Assembly: GCA_903907865.1 (NCBI GenBank)
Contig: CAIVPR010000005.1
Coordinates: 17,212-81,211 of the forward strand
Length of the DNA stretch: 64,000 nucleotides
Reading direction: 5' to 3'
Source of the DNA: an uncultured Acidobacteriia bacterium
GTDB taxonomy: Bacteria; Acidobacteriota; Terriglobia; Bryobacterales; Bryobacteraceae
Shown: one piece after another, positions 24,663-34,759 of the stretch
Layout of the letters: each line of letters opens with the position of its first letter
How positions within the stretch are numbered: the first letter of the stretch is position 1
The notes under the pieces: generated by a model
Seen by the model: the letters and a program-made list of their open reading frames with translations, nothing else
Told to the model about the DNA's origin: nothing
The model's database searches: none
Program-made: the position numbers and the translations under genes

Positions 24663-26486
24663 ATGCGGGGGCTGCTGCTTGTATTCATCGCCTCGGCCTG
24701 CCTCGCGCAGGACCCGACCCAGCAGTTGGACGACATCGAAAAGGCCCACTTGCCGCTGTTGCAGCCCAAGACGTCGAAGTCGGCCCAGACGGGCGGCGTG
24801 ACGGCGGAGTTGGTATCGCAACTCCCCAAGCGCGGCAGCATGGCGGGCGCGGTGCCGGTGCGGAACTACATCGACCAGTTTGTCTTCGCACGCATGCAGC
24901 GCGACAAGGTGCCACACGCCGACCTCGCGTCGGACGAGGAATTTGTCCGCCGCGCCTATTTGGACGCCACGGGGCGGATTCCGACGGCGGACGATGTGCA
25001 GTCGTTCCTCGCCAGCGCCTCGCCCGACAAACGGGAAAAGCTGATCGACAGGCTCACCGAGAGCGACGCCTTCGTGGACAAGTGGACCTTCTATTTCGAG
25101 GATCTGTTCCGGGCCGGGGGGCGCATGGGCTCGGGGCTGAACTTGTTCCACTATTGGATCCGCGAGTGGCTGAAGCTGGACCGTCCGTACAACGAGGTGG
25201 TGACCGACTTGCTGACCGGTGCCGGGAAGACCAGCTTCTCCGTGCCCGGCGGCCTCTACTACGCACGGGATTTCGTCAAGGCGAAGGATGATCCCACCGA
25301 GCCCGACGCCCACGACCTGGTGGACCAGAACGACACCGTGGACGAGTTCACCATCACCTACAGCAAGGTCTTCCTCGGGCTGAACCTCGCCTGTGTATCC
25401 TGCCACGACGGCGCGCGGCACCTCGAGAAGGTCAACCTCTATCTGGCGGGGAAGAAGCGCGCCGATTTCTTCAACCAGTCCGCCTTCTACGGCAAGACGC
25501 GCCAGATCATGAACTGGGAATTTGGCTACCAGGCCAACACGGAATACACCGTGGACGACCTCGGGCCAGGCTACGACGCGAAGGCCGTCAGCATCGTGCG
25601 TGTCCTCCGGCGCGGTGCCGAAACCGCGTCTCCCCGCTTCTTCCTCACCGGCGAGGCCCCGAAATCGAATGCCAACTACCGCGACGAACTGGCCCGCATG
25701 ATTACCGGGGACATCCAGTTCAGCCGCGCGCTGACGAATCGGGTCTGGGCGGAACTGATGGGATTCGGCATTGTGGAACCGGCCGACGAGTTCGACCTCG
25801 CGCGCTTCAATCCAAAGGCCCCGCCTCCGGCCCCGTGGACCATCCAGCCCTCCAACCCCGAGCTGCTGGAAGCCATGGCGAAGGATTTCCAGAACGGCAA
25901 CTACAGTTTCCGCAGCGTGGTCCGGACCATCATGAAGTCGAGCGCCTACCAGCTCTCGTCGAACTTCCCCGGCGAGTGGAAGCCGGAATACACCACCTAC
26001 TACGCGCGGAAGTATGTCCGAATGCTGTCGGCACCGGAACTGCACGACGCCATCACACTGGCGACGGCCAAGCCGGATGCCGGGGTATCCAAAGGACAAT
26101 CGGGCGGCATGGTGATGCAAATGCCGGATCCGGGCACCGCCGGTGCCGAAACCAAGGGGTTCCTGCGCACGTTCGGACAGAGCAACCGCGACGACATGCC
26201 GAAGAAGACGCCGCAATCGTCGCTCCAGGCAATGCTGCTGATGCAATCGAAACTGGTGACGGAACGGGTGGCGGCCAAGGACGGCAGCCGCGTGGAGCAG
26301 TTGCTCAAGGACACGTCGGACGACCGGTCCCTGGTGGAAAAGCTGTATCTGGTCACGCTGTCTCGCAAGCCGGGTGACGCGGAACTGGCCACGGCCCTGA
26401 AGGCGCTGTCCTCCGACCGCAAGCGCGGTGCGGAAAATCTCCAGTGGGCGCTGATCAACAGCCCGGAATTCATTTTCAACTACTAA
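24663..26486 (+). CDS. DUF1549/DUF1553 secreted protein without PSCyt1 domain
   Basis: A 607-residue exported protein, second gene of the unit. The signal peptide is MRGLLLVFIASACLAQ. DUF1549 follows (about 55-270; FVRRAYLDATGRIPTADDVQ, then the haem-type site CVSCHDGARHLEKVN near residue 244) and DUF1553 (about 335-600; RMITGDIQFSRALTNRVWAE). The N-terminal PSCyt1 cytochrome domain found in the 8.6 kb homologue is missing, so it carries one CxxCH only. The ATG was placed at 24663, two bases after the NHL stop, because it opens the signal peptide. A DUF1501 gene follows after 14 bases, the usual pairing for this family. Confidence 0.9.
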   Translation: MRGLLLVFIASACLAQDPTQQLDDIEKAHLPLLQPKTSKSAQTGGVTAELVSQLPKRGSMAGAVPVRNYIDQFVFARMQRDKVPHADLASDEEFVRRAYLDATGRIPTADDVQSFLASASPDKREKLIDRLTESDAFVDKWTFYFEDLFRAGGRMGSGLNLFHYWIREWLKLDRPYNEVVTDLLTGAGKTSFSVPGGLYYARDFVKAKDDPTEPDAHDLVDQNDTVDEFTITYSKVFLGLNLACVSCHDGARHLEKVNLYLAGKKRADFFNQSAFYGKTRQIMNWEFGYQANTEYTVDDLGPGYDAKAVSIVRVLRRGAETASPRFFLTGEAPKSNANYRDELARMITGDIQFSRALTNRVWAELMGFGIVEPADEFDLARFNPKAPPPAPWTIQPSNPELLEAMAKDFQNGNYSFRSVVRTIMKSSAYQLSSNFPGEWKPEYTTYYARKYVRMLSAPELHDAITLATAKPDAGVSKGQSGGMVMQMPDPGTAGAETKGFLRTFGQSNRDDMPKKTPQSSLQAMLLMQSKLVTERVAAKDGSRVEQLLKDTSDDRSLVEKLYLVTLSRKPGDAELATALKALSSDRKRGAENLQWALINSPEFIFNY

Positions 26487-26500
26487 AAGGAGGCCACGCC

Positions 26501-27901
26501 GTGAACAAAACTGTAGCCGACTTTCTCCCCGCCCGCCGCGACCTGTTGAAACTGGGCGGCTACGGGCTGCTCGGAGCTTTCGCCGACCAAGCATTCTGGC
26601 CGGTGCAGGCGCGCGCCGCGGGTCGGTCCAATCCGCGCGGCACCGCCCGTTACGCCATCGTCATCGAATTGGCGGGTGCCCTGAGCCACATCGACTCCTT
26701 CGATTTCAAGGAAGGCGAGGGCACGCCGAAGGACCTGGACGTCCGCGAGGTCCGCAACGGGCTCTACATTTCGCACAAGCTCTTCCCGGAACTCTCAAAG
26801 GAAATGGACAAGATCACCGTCGTGCGCTCGCTGAAGAGCCACGAAGTGGTGCACTTCCGGGGTCAATATTACACGCAGGCGGGGCGGCCGTTGAATCCGG
26901 CGCAGGCGTCGGAGATTCCGTCGATCGGGTCGGTGGTGGCCTACGAGTCGGAGAAGCTGCGGCGGGAGTCGGACACGTTCCCGACGTACATCGGATGCGG
27001 GCTGGATACGTCGGGCTGCGGGGCGCTGTCGACCGGATTCCTCCCGCCTCGGCACTCGGTGCTGGACATCAATCTGAAGACGGGCGGCGGGGCGACGGCG
27101 GTGGAAGGCGAGGCGCTGCAGTTGCTGCAGGAACGCTACAGGCTGCTGAGTGAACTCGACAGGACGATGTCGCCGGGTCGGCAGGGGCGCGACGGCAAGT
27201 TCACCGGCTTCCGCAGTTTTCAAGAGAGCGCCTACCAGATCCTGGGCGACCATCGCTGGCCCGGCGTCTTCCAGATGACGGACGCCGAGAAGGCCCGCTA
27301 CGGCGACAACCAGGTCGGGTTGAGCTGCCTGTTCGCGAGGAATTTGGTGCAGGCGGACGCGGGAACGCGCTACGTCCATATCGTCCACCCCGACTGGGAC
27401 CACCACAAGGCGATTTTCGACCACAGCGCCAAATCCAACCACTACATCCGCTGCAACGAGTTCGACCAGGGGATGGCGAACCTGCTCCGCGACTTGGCGG
27501 CCACGAAATCGCCGCGCGAGATCGGCAAGACGCTGCTCGATGAAACGATGGTCGTGATGGTGACCGAGTTCGGGCGCGTGCCCGGCGCGCTGAACGGCAT
27601 CGCGGGACGCCACCACTACAACGAGGCGTATCTGGCGCTGTTCGCGGGCGGCGGGGTGAAGGGCGGGCGGATCATCGGTAACACGGACGCGGCGGGCGAA
27701 AAGGTCGTCGAGACCGGTTGGAAGTACCGCAAGATCCAGCCGCGGACGGAGAACATCTACGCGTCGGTCTATTCGGCTCTGGGCATCGACTGGCGCAAGG
27801 AGATGACGAACACGCCGTCCAAGCGGGCCTACCGCTATGTGGACGTGCTGGGCGCAACCGAGTTCGTGTCGGACGACGAGATCGCGGACCTGTTCGTGTG
27901 A
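26501..27901 (+). CDS. DUF1501 protein, Tat-type export
   Basis: A 466-residue protein of the DUF1501 family, which belongs to the alkaline-phosphatase/sulfatase fold clan. The N-terminus, ARRDLLKLGGYGLLGAF, is a Tat signal. YAIVIELAGALSHIDSFDFK opens the fold, and HIVHPDWDHHKAIFDH and MVVMVTEFGRVPG carry the conserved His/Asp/Glu positions. No sulfatase CxPxR motif is seen, so formylglycine-dependent sulfatase activity is not supported. GTG at 26501 was chosen because AAAGGAGG lies seven bases upstream. Its TGA overlaps the ATG of the next gene. Partner proteins of the PSCyt group flank it, and the enzymatic function is unknown. Confidence 0.89.
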   Translation: MNKTVADFLPARRDLLKLGGYGLLGAFADQAFWPVQARAAGRSNPRGTARYAIVIELAGALSHIDSFDFKEGEGTPKDLDVREVRNGLYISHKLFPELSKEMDKITVVRSLKSHEVVHFRGQYYTQAGRPLNPAQASEIPSIGSVVAYESEKLRRESDTFPTYIGCGLDTSGCGALSTGFLPPRHSVLDINLKTGGGATAVEGEALQLLQERYRLLSELDRTMSPGRQGRDGKFTGFRSFQESAYQILGDHRWPGVFQMTDAEKARYGDNQVGLSCLFARNLVQADAGTRYVHIVHPDWDHHKAIFDHSAKSNHYIRCNEFDQGMANLLRDLAATKSPREIGKTLLDETMVVMVTEFGRVPGALNGIAGRHHYNEAYLALFAGGGVKGGRIIGNTDAAGEKVVETGWKYRKIQPRTENIYASVYSALGIDWRKEMTNTPSKRAYRYVDVLGATEFVSDDEIADLFV

Positions 27902-28650
27902 TGCGGAAAACGGCTTTGTTTTTTCTCGCGGCGGGCATGGCGGGCGGGTTGGACGCAAGCGACATGGTGTCGATTCCGGCGGGCGAATTCACCATGGGCC
28001 GGCCCAAGCTGACGTCCGACGACAAGACCAACATGCGGCCCCACGTGCTGCTGGACGACCGCCCGACGCGCAAGGTTTTTGTCAGCGCGTTCCAACTGGA
28101 GGCCAAGGAGGTCACGCAGGCCGAGTACGCGAAGTTTGCAGCGGCCACCAAGCGGCGGGTTCCGTACCACTGGCAGGGCGGCAAGGTTCCGGCGGGTGCG
28201 GCGGATTTCCCGGTGTACAACGTCGATTGGTCCGATGCCCGCGACTATTGCGCTTGGAAAGGCGCACGGCTGCCGACCGAGGCGGAGTGGGAGAAGGCGG
28301 CGCGCGGCGGCCTCGATTCGATGGACTACCCGACCGGCGACAAGCTGGACGCCAAGATGGCGCTGTTCAACGTCCAGACCGGTCCGGGGCCGGTGGGGAC
28401 GTTTCCGCCGAACGCGTTCGGGCTTTATGACATGGCAGGTGGCGTTTCAGAGTGGATCGCGGACTGGTTCGGCGGGGACTACTACAGCCGGGGTGAAGAC
28501 AAGGATCCGAAGGGGCCAGGAACCGGGGATTACAAGGTGATCCGGGGCGGCGCGTGGTCGGACAACGCGAAACGGGCGACGGTTTTCTTCCGAAACTGGG
28601 TGCGGCCGACGCAACGTACGCCGAACATTGGCTTCCGCTGCGCGCAGTGA
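27901..28650 (+). CDS. Secreted FGE-sulfatase (SUMF1)-fold protein lacking catalytic cysteines
   Basis: A 249-residue exported protein of the formylglycine-generating-enzyme fold. Signal peptide 1-18; [10 protein letters not shown], then [19 protein letters not shown] (about 115-135) and the C-terminal GFRCAQ are family hallmarks. The copper-binding cysteine pair of true FGEs should lie shortly after RGGAW, but that stretch reads [14 protein letters not shown] with no Cys, so it probably cannot make formylglycine. Non-catalytic members serve as binding or structural domains. It overlaps the DUF1501 stop (TGATG), which implies coupled translation, and a DUF1592 gene starts 40 bases after it. 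Confidence 0.88.
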   Translation: MRKTALFFLAAGMAGGLDASDMVSIPAGEFTMGRPKLTSDDKTNMRPHVLLDDRPTRKVFVSAFQLEAKEVTQAEYAKFAAATKRRVPYHWQGGKVPAGAADFPVYNVDWSDARDYCAWKGARLPTEAEWEKAARGGLDSMDYPTGDKLDAKMALFNVQTGPGPVGTFPPNAFGLYDMAGGVSEWIADWFGGDYYSRGEDKDPKGPGTGDYKVIRGGAWSDNAKRATVFFRNWVRPTQRTPNIGFRCAQ

Positions 28651-28690
28651 TATTATTGTGGTTCTGAATCGACCAGCAGCCTTGGACCAC

Positions 28691-31600
28691 ATGCGCACCA
28701 GTAAACGTTATCTTAGACCGCGACTTCTAGTTGTCCTGGGCCTCCTTCTGGCGCTCGGGATCGCGCTGCTGGCACCTGCGGCCGCCCCGCCGCCATCGCC
28801 CCACGACGCGGCGTTCGACAGCATGGTGAAGCCGTTCTTCAAGCAGAACTGCATGCAGTGCCATGACACGGACCACGCCATGGCCGGGGTCCGGGTGGAC
28901 CAGCTCGACACGTCGTTCGACGACCGCCAAGTGAAGGTTTGGGACGCGGTCCGCGCCCGCGTGGCCGGTGGCAGCATGCCCCCCAAAGGCACGCACCAGC
29001 CGACGGCGGAAGAGCGGAAGCAGGTGGTCGAGTGGATCAAGGCCGGGGTCGAAGTGGCGCGGTTGCGGCCCTCCCCCAAGAACGGATTGGTGCGCCGCCT
29101 GACCGTCGCGCAATACCGGAACACGTTGCGCGAACTGCTCCGTCTAGAGGACGACCTGACGACGGGCCTGCCGCCGGACGCCGTTTCGAAGGACGGCTTC
29201 GTCAACAACCAAGAGACGCTGCACCTTTCGCCGCTGCTGCTCGAATCGTATTTCGAAATCGCCGAGGAGGCGCTGAAACGCGCCATCGTCGACCCGGCCA
29301 AGAAACCGTGGGTGCAGGATTTCAAGATGGAGCTGGGCCGGAAAGTCAATCCGCAGCCGTTCCCGGAGGGGTTGGTCCTCGGGGCGGGCAGTGCGCTGCT
29401 CGACAACCCGGACGTGCTGATCACCCAGCCGGTCCCCACCAAGCCGTTCGCGTTCGAGCCGCATCCGATGAAGGTCGACTACCGGTTCATCGAGGGCTAC
29501 CAGGGCAATGACACCGTGCGCGGCTGGCGCGAGTACCACAGCATCTACCACGTGGTGTTTGCCGACACACGGGGAAGCGGCGGCTATCCCAAGGGACAGG
29601 CGTTTACGACCGTGCCCCAAGGGCTGTTGCTGCGTCCGGCGATTCCGAACGACGAATTGTTCGGCGCGGACGGCACCTACGGCCCCAAGGCCAACTTCAA
29701 GATTTCGACGCGCGAACTGCCGGACGAAGGGCGCTTCCGCATTACCGTCACGGCGGCCAAGTACAACGACGGGCTGCTGGTCGACAAGGCCGAAAAAGAC
29801 AAGGGGAACAAAAAGGAGGACGGCGAGGCCAAGCCGGTTGTCGGCGCCGTCACCGTGCAGCCCGGCAAGACCCTAACCGTGACCATACCCAAGGCTGGCG
29901 TCTACCAGGTGGACGCTCACATTGTGGCTCCGAATTCGAATCCACCGGCACCCGATTCATCCAAGCTTTCCGAAGGGTTGGCTGTAGGCTGGCCGCTGGC
30001 CAAGGTGGGAGCCAAGGCACAGACCGAGTCGCCGTTCGGCAAGGCCCTCACCATCAAGGGCGACGCCGACGTCGTCCCGCTGGATGGACCCGATGCCGTG
30101 GATGTAGGCCAAGGCGACTTCACCGTGGCCGCTTGGATCAAGCCGACTGGCATGCGCCGAGAAGGCATCATTGCGAGGGGCGGCGGCACCGTTTCGAAGA
30201 GCGGCCTCCAAGGTTGGGGGTTGGAAATCGACAACCGGGGCGCGCTACGGCTCGAAACCTACGGGCCCAAGGACCTCCCGAACGGCACCATTTCCGGGTC
30301 GCGCGGTGGCGTGAAGGCTGGCGAGTGGCAACACGTGGCGGCTGTGGTGCGCCGCGGCGAGAACAATCTCTCAAAGATTTATGTGAATGGCGTTGCGGTG
30401 GGCAAGGGCGAGATCGGGACATCGAACCTCGACAACCCGGACGTGAAGCTCTACATCGGGCGCATGGCGGAAGGCGCGCAATACCGGGGCGACATCGCCG
30501 AGGTCCGCATCTACAAGCGCGCTCTGGGCGAGGCCGAACTGCAGGCGCTGGTGCAGCCGGGCAAGCAGTTCGTCAAGGCACCGGAGGGCGAAAAGCCGAT
30601 GGAGTTGACCATCAACCTGGGCGACCGCGAGTTTGTCGGCACGCTGCAGCAACCCGCGTTCGTCGCGGTGCGGCTGCCTGCCGGTCCGCTGGCGGTGTCT
30701 GCGAAGTACGCGGGCATGTCGGAGGTCGACGAGTTGGTCTTCACGCCGCTCGCCGCGGACAGCGACCTTTCCAAGAAGTTCCTTGCCTTCGAGAAGCGCG
30801 CGCCGAAGCTCGGCGTGCACTTGGGCTTCCGCCGCGATTGCGGCAGCACGTTCGCCCAGGTCGGGAACCCGCAGGTGGTGGCGGGGACGAATCTGGCCAA
30901 GTACGTGTTCGAGGGCGCGATCCGCAACTTCCCGGCGACCGAGGTCGAAAAGGACAACGTGAACTACCTTGCGGGCATGCGGGAAATCGCCGTGCGCAGC
31001 GAGTTTACGGACGGTCGTGAAATGCCGCGCCTGTTGGTGCGGTCGATTGAATTCGAGGGCCCGTTCTACGACCAGTGGCCTCCGGTTTCGCACAAGAACA
31101 TTTTTATCGACTCGCCCCGGAAGGCCGACCAGAAGCTTTACGCGCGGGAAATCCTGCAGTCTTTCGCGACGAAGGCCTACCGGCGTCCGGCGTCGGCGGC
31201 GGAAGTGGCGTCGCTGATGGACATCTACTCGAAGTCCGAGGCGTCGGGCCGTGGCTTCCAGGACAGCGTCAAGGACACGCTGCAGGTGCTGCTGACGTCG
31301 CCGCAGTTCCTGTTCCTGGTGGAGAAAAGCAACACGCCCGAGGGCGAGCCGCTGGAGGCGTACGAACTGGCGTCGAAGCTTTCATACTTCCTGTGGAACG
31401 GTCCGCCGGACCGTACGACGCTGGGCTTGGCGGCGGCGGGCACGTTGCGGGCCAACCTGGATGCGGAAGTCGAGCGGATGGCGAAGGATCCGAAGTTCTC
31501 GCAGTTCACCAAGGAGTTCGCCTCGCAGTGGTTGAACCTGGAGAAGTTCGCGGTGCTGGAGCCGGACAAGAAGCGCTACCCGCAACTCACGGCGCACGTG

Positions 31601-32335
31601 CGCGTGCAGCTCAAGCAGGAGCCGATCCAGTATGTGGACTACCTGCTGCGCCACAACATGCCGGTGAAGAATTTGATCCAGTCGAACTTCATCATGGCCA
31701 ACGAGGCGGTGGCCGGCTATTACGGCATGGCGGACAAGACCGACAGCGGGTTCCAGTTTGTGCCGATCGAGCACGAGCGTCCCGAACTCGGCGGCGTGCT
31801 GACGGAAGCGGCGATCATGGCCGGGCTTTCCGACGGCCGCGAATCGAATCCGGTGAAGCGGGGTGCATGGCTGGCTCGGAAGATTATCTCGGAGCCGCCC
31901 GCCGATCCTCCGCCAAACGTTCCGACGTTGAAGGAAAATCCCAATCTGACCCTGCGACAGCGGATCGAGCAGCACCGCAACCAGCCGGGCTGTCAGCAGT
32001 GCCACGCGAAGATCGACCCGTGGGGCGTCGCGTTCGAGGAATTCGACGCGGGCGGCAGGTTGAAGCAGCAGTCGGTGGATTCGCGTTCCACCCTTCCCGA
32101 CAAGACCGAGATTTCGGGTGCCAACGACCTGAAGCGGTATTTGGCGGAAGACCGGATTGACCAGGTGGCCTACAGCGTGCTCAAGCACTTGGCGACCTAC
32201 GCATGCGGCCGGACGTTGTCGTACAGCGAACTGGACTTCCTCAAGCGGGACCAGTTGAAGCTCAAGGCCGACGGGTACCGGATGAAAGACATGATCCACT
32301 ACGTGGTCAGCAGCAAGATGTTCCTCGAGAAATAA
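28691..32335 (+). CDS. DUF1592-group cytochrome-like protein with embedded LamG domain
   Basis: A 1214-residue exported protein. The order is a membrane anchor or signal (1-32), a cytochrome-type site [14 protein letters not shown] (about residue 56), DUF1587 (about 120-190; [18 protein letters not shown]), a long linker, a LamG/concanavalin-like domain (about 445-620; [36 protein letters not shown]), then DUF1595/DUF1592/DUF1588/DUF1585 (about 800-1210; [38 protein letters not shown], a second haem-type [16 protein letters not shown]). LamG domains bind glycans, so the protein may dock on polysaccharide. DUF1592 proteins normally precede a DUF1552 gene, as here. A TATTAT box lies 34 bases before the ATG. 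Confidence 0.9.
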   Translation: MRTSKRYLRPRLLVVLGLLLALGIALLAPAAAPPPSPHDAAFDSMVKPFFKQNCMQCHDTDHAMAGVRVDQLDTSFDDRQVKVWDAVRARVAGGSMPPKGTHQPTAEERKQVVEWIKAGVEVARLRPSPKNGLVRRLTVAQYRNTLRELLRLEDDLTTGLPPDAVSKDGFVNNQETLHLSPLLLESYFEIAEEALKRAIVDPAKKPWVQDFKMELGRKVNPQPFPEGLVLGAGSALLDNPDVLITQPVPTKPFAFEPHPMKVDYRFIEGYQGNDTVRGWREYHSIYHVVFADTRGSGGYPKGQAFTTVPQGLLLRPAIPNDELFGADGTYGPKANFKISTRELPDEGRFRITVTAAKYNDGLLVDKAEKDKGNKKEDGEAKPVVGAVTVQPGKTLTVTIPKAGVYQVDAHIVAPNSNPPAPDSSKLSEGLAVGWPLAKVGAKAQTESPFGKALTIKGDADVVPLDGPDAVDVGQGDFTVAAWIKPTGMRREGIIARGGGTVSKSGLQGWGLEIDNRGALRLETYGPKDLPNGTISGSRGGVKAGEWQHVAAVVRRGENNLSKIYVNGVAVGKGEIGTSNLDNPDVKLYIGRMAEGAQYRGDIAEVRIYKRALGEAELQALVQPGKQFVKAPEGEKPMELTINLGDREFVGTLQQPAFVAVRLPAGPLAVSAKYAGMSEVDELVFTPLAADSDLSKKFLAFEKRAPKLGVHLGFRRDCGSTFAQVGNPQVVAGTNLAKYVFEGAIRNFPATEVEKDNVNYLAGMREIAVRSEFTDGREMPRLLVRSIEFEGPFYDQWPPVSHKNIFIDSPRKADQKLYAREILQSFATKAYRRPASAAEVASLMDIYSKSEASGRGFQDSVKDTLQVLLTSPQFLFLVEKSNTPEGEPLEAYELASKLSYFLWNGPPDRTTLGLAAAGTLRANLDAEVERMAKDPKFSQFTKEFASQWLNLEKFAVLEPDKKRYPQLTAHVRVQLKQEPIQYVDYLLRHNMPVKNLIQSNFIMANEAVAGYYGMADKTDSGFQFVPIEHERPELGGVLTEAAIMAGLSDGRESNPVKRGAWLARKIISEPPADPPPNVPTLKENPNLTLRQRIEQHRNQPGCQQCHAKIDPWGVAFEEFDAGGRLKQQSVDSRSTLPDKTEISGANDLKRYLAEDRIDQVAYSVLKHLATYACGRTLSYSELDFLKRDQLKLKADGYRMKDMIHYVVSSKMFLEK

Positions 32336-32363
32336 GTAGTAGAATTTAGAACAGGATCGACAC

Positions 32364-33713
<1,350 letters not shown>

Positions 33714-33735
33714 CGGGTGCGCCGCGTGCCGACAA

Positions 33736-34158
33736 ATGCCGCGCATCGTTATCGACACGTGCGTCCTTGTGGCCGCGCTCCGGTCGCGGCGTGGAGCCTC
33801 ATTCCGTCTGCTGCAATTGGTCGAAGACCCGCGTTGGGAATTGAATCTGTCCGTTGCGCTGGTGTTGGAGTATGAAGCGATCGGCAAACGGGAAGCTGGA
33901 AGGATAGGCATTCCGTTGGCGGTGATCGACGACATCGTGGACAGGCTTTGTTGCCTGGCAAGGTGTCACGCGATCCCCTTTCGATTGCGACCCGAGTTAC
34001 GAGACGCAAACGACGAGTTCATATTGGAATTGGCCTTCGTCGGCAGGTGCGACTATATTGTCACGCACAACGTCAGGGATTTTCTCGCGGCACGACGGTT
34101 CGGCATTCGGGTCGTGACGCCGGGCGATTTTCTAGGGATAATGGGAGTCAAGCCATGA
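33736..34158 (+). CDS. PIN-domain toxin (VapC-like)
   Basis: A 140-residue PIN-domain protein of the 'putative toxin component' type. The acidic residues of the nuclease site are present: Asp in VIDTCVLVAALRS, Glu in LVLEYEAIG, Asp/Glu in RDANDEFILELAF, and VTHNVRDF. Ribonuclease activity on tRNA or rRNA is expected by family. The toxin gene comes first and its TGA overlaps the antitoxin ATG (ATGA), which is the reverse of the usual vapBC order. A close paralogue, with the same order, sits at 47.7 kb. It follows the DUF1552 gene closely, but probably has its own role. Confidence 0.86.
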   Translation: MPRIVIDTCVLVAALRSRRGASFRLLQLVEDPRWELNLSVALVLEYEAIGKREAGRIGIPLAVIDDIVDRLCCLARCHAIPFRLRPELRDANDEFILELAFVGRCDYIVTHNVRDFLAARRFGIRVVTPGDFLGIMGVKP

Positions 34159-34379
34159 GCCGCACGATATCGCTTCCAGATGAGCTGGTCACCCAAGCGG
34201 AGCACTGGGCGGCCATCGAACGCATCCCTGTTGAACAATTCGTTTCCGATCGCCTTTCGGAGCAGTTCGCCGGTCTAACCTATCTACGGGAACGGGCGCA
34301 GCGGGCCAGCAGCGAGAGATTCCACGCGGCGCTCAGCTACGTGCCGGACGTGGAGCCTGAAGATTACGATCAGTTGTGA
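34155..34379 (+). CDS. Ribbon-helix-helix-type antitoxin
   Basis: A 74-residue protein whose first 45 residues (SRTISLPDELVTQAEHWAA) fit a ribbon-helix-helix or related DNA-binding antitoxin. The tail, ALSYVPDVEPEDYDQL, is acidic and would lie over the PIN active site. The ATG overlaps the toxin stop by four bases, and both genes are probably translated together. The tail is like that of the second antitoxin at 48.1 kb (AMIPDREPDAADRL), so the two pairs are related. Autoregulation of the pair is expected from the family. Confidence 0.78.
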   Translation: MSRTISLPDELVTQAEHWAAIERIPVEQFVSDRLSEQFAGLTYLRERAQRASSERFHAALSYVPDVEPEDYDQL

Positions 34380-34606
34380 TTTCAGCCCGACCGGCTGGCT
34401 CAGTAGAATTGTTCGGGCCAGTCGGACCCCAAACGACCGCCAAGCCGCACCAACCAGCATCTCGTTCACGCAACCTGAGGGCTGCAACGTTAGTCCCACA
34501 CCGCCAGGCTCGACGTCGGCAAACTCCAACACCCCCGTCGGGCACCGCGAGGCTCTCGGGTGGCAGAGGTACAGCCACGATTCCAAGTCGTTGATTCCAA
34601 ACACAA

Positions 34607-34629
34607 TTACACCGTGATACACGGTGTAA
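34607..34629. promoter_or_regulatory. Perfect 10-bp palindrome, operator candidate
   Basis: TTACACCGTG and CACGGTGTAA flank the three bases ATA. The site ends five bases before a -35 hexamer, a position fit for an activator or for a repressor blocking polymerase. No regulator gene is next to it, so the protein that binds is unknown. There is no T-run, so it is not a terminator. Confidence 0.65.
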
Positions 34630-34633
34630 CCCG

Positions 34634-34662
34634 TTGTCACGATACGATGAACGCGATAGATT
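34634..34662 (+). promoter_or_regulatory. Sigma70-type promoter of the TonB receptor gene
   Basis: TTGTCA (34634-34639) and TAGATT (34657-34662) with a 17-base spacer. It would give a leader of roughly 90 bases before the ATG at 34760. Confidence 0.6.
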
Positions 34663-34759
34663 CCACCTAGTCCTAGGGTCCAGGGCCCAAGACCAGTCTA
34701 GTCACGCATTGCCGCATCCCCCATGTCGGGGCCCATGCGGAAGAAGAGGAGCGATACCC

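Larger units (their letters stand above)
34380..34759 (+). other. 380-base leader region of the TonB receptor gene
   Basis: No convincing gene lies here. The first 225 bases show nothing recognisable. Then come a perfect palindrome (34607-34629), a sigma70-type promoter (34634-34662) and, in the leader, a hairpin at 34712-34740 (CCGCAT and ATGCGG outer pairs, a C-run facing a G-run inside), just ahead of the AGAGGAG ribosome-binding site at 34746-34751. Confidence 0.5.

Noticed and set aside
24606..26594. A 662-codon open frame on the minus strand
   Set aside because: It is antisense to the DUF1549/DUF1553 gene, which has a signal peptide, a haem site and family motifs in order.
34284..34640. 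A 118-codon minus-strand frame before the TonB receptor gene
   Set aside because: Its product resembles nothing known, and it overlaps the antitoxin gene and the palindrome. Chance is enough to explain it.
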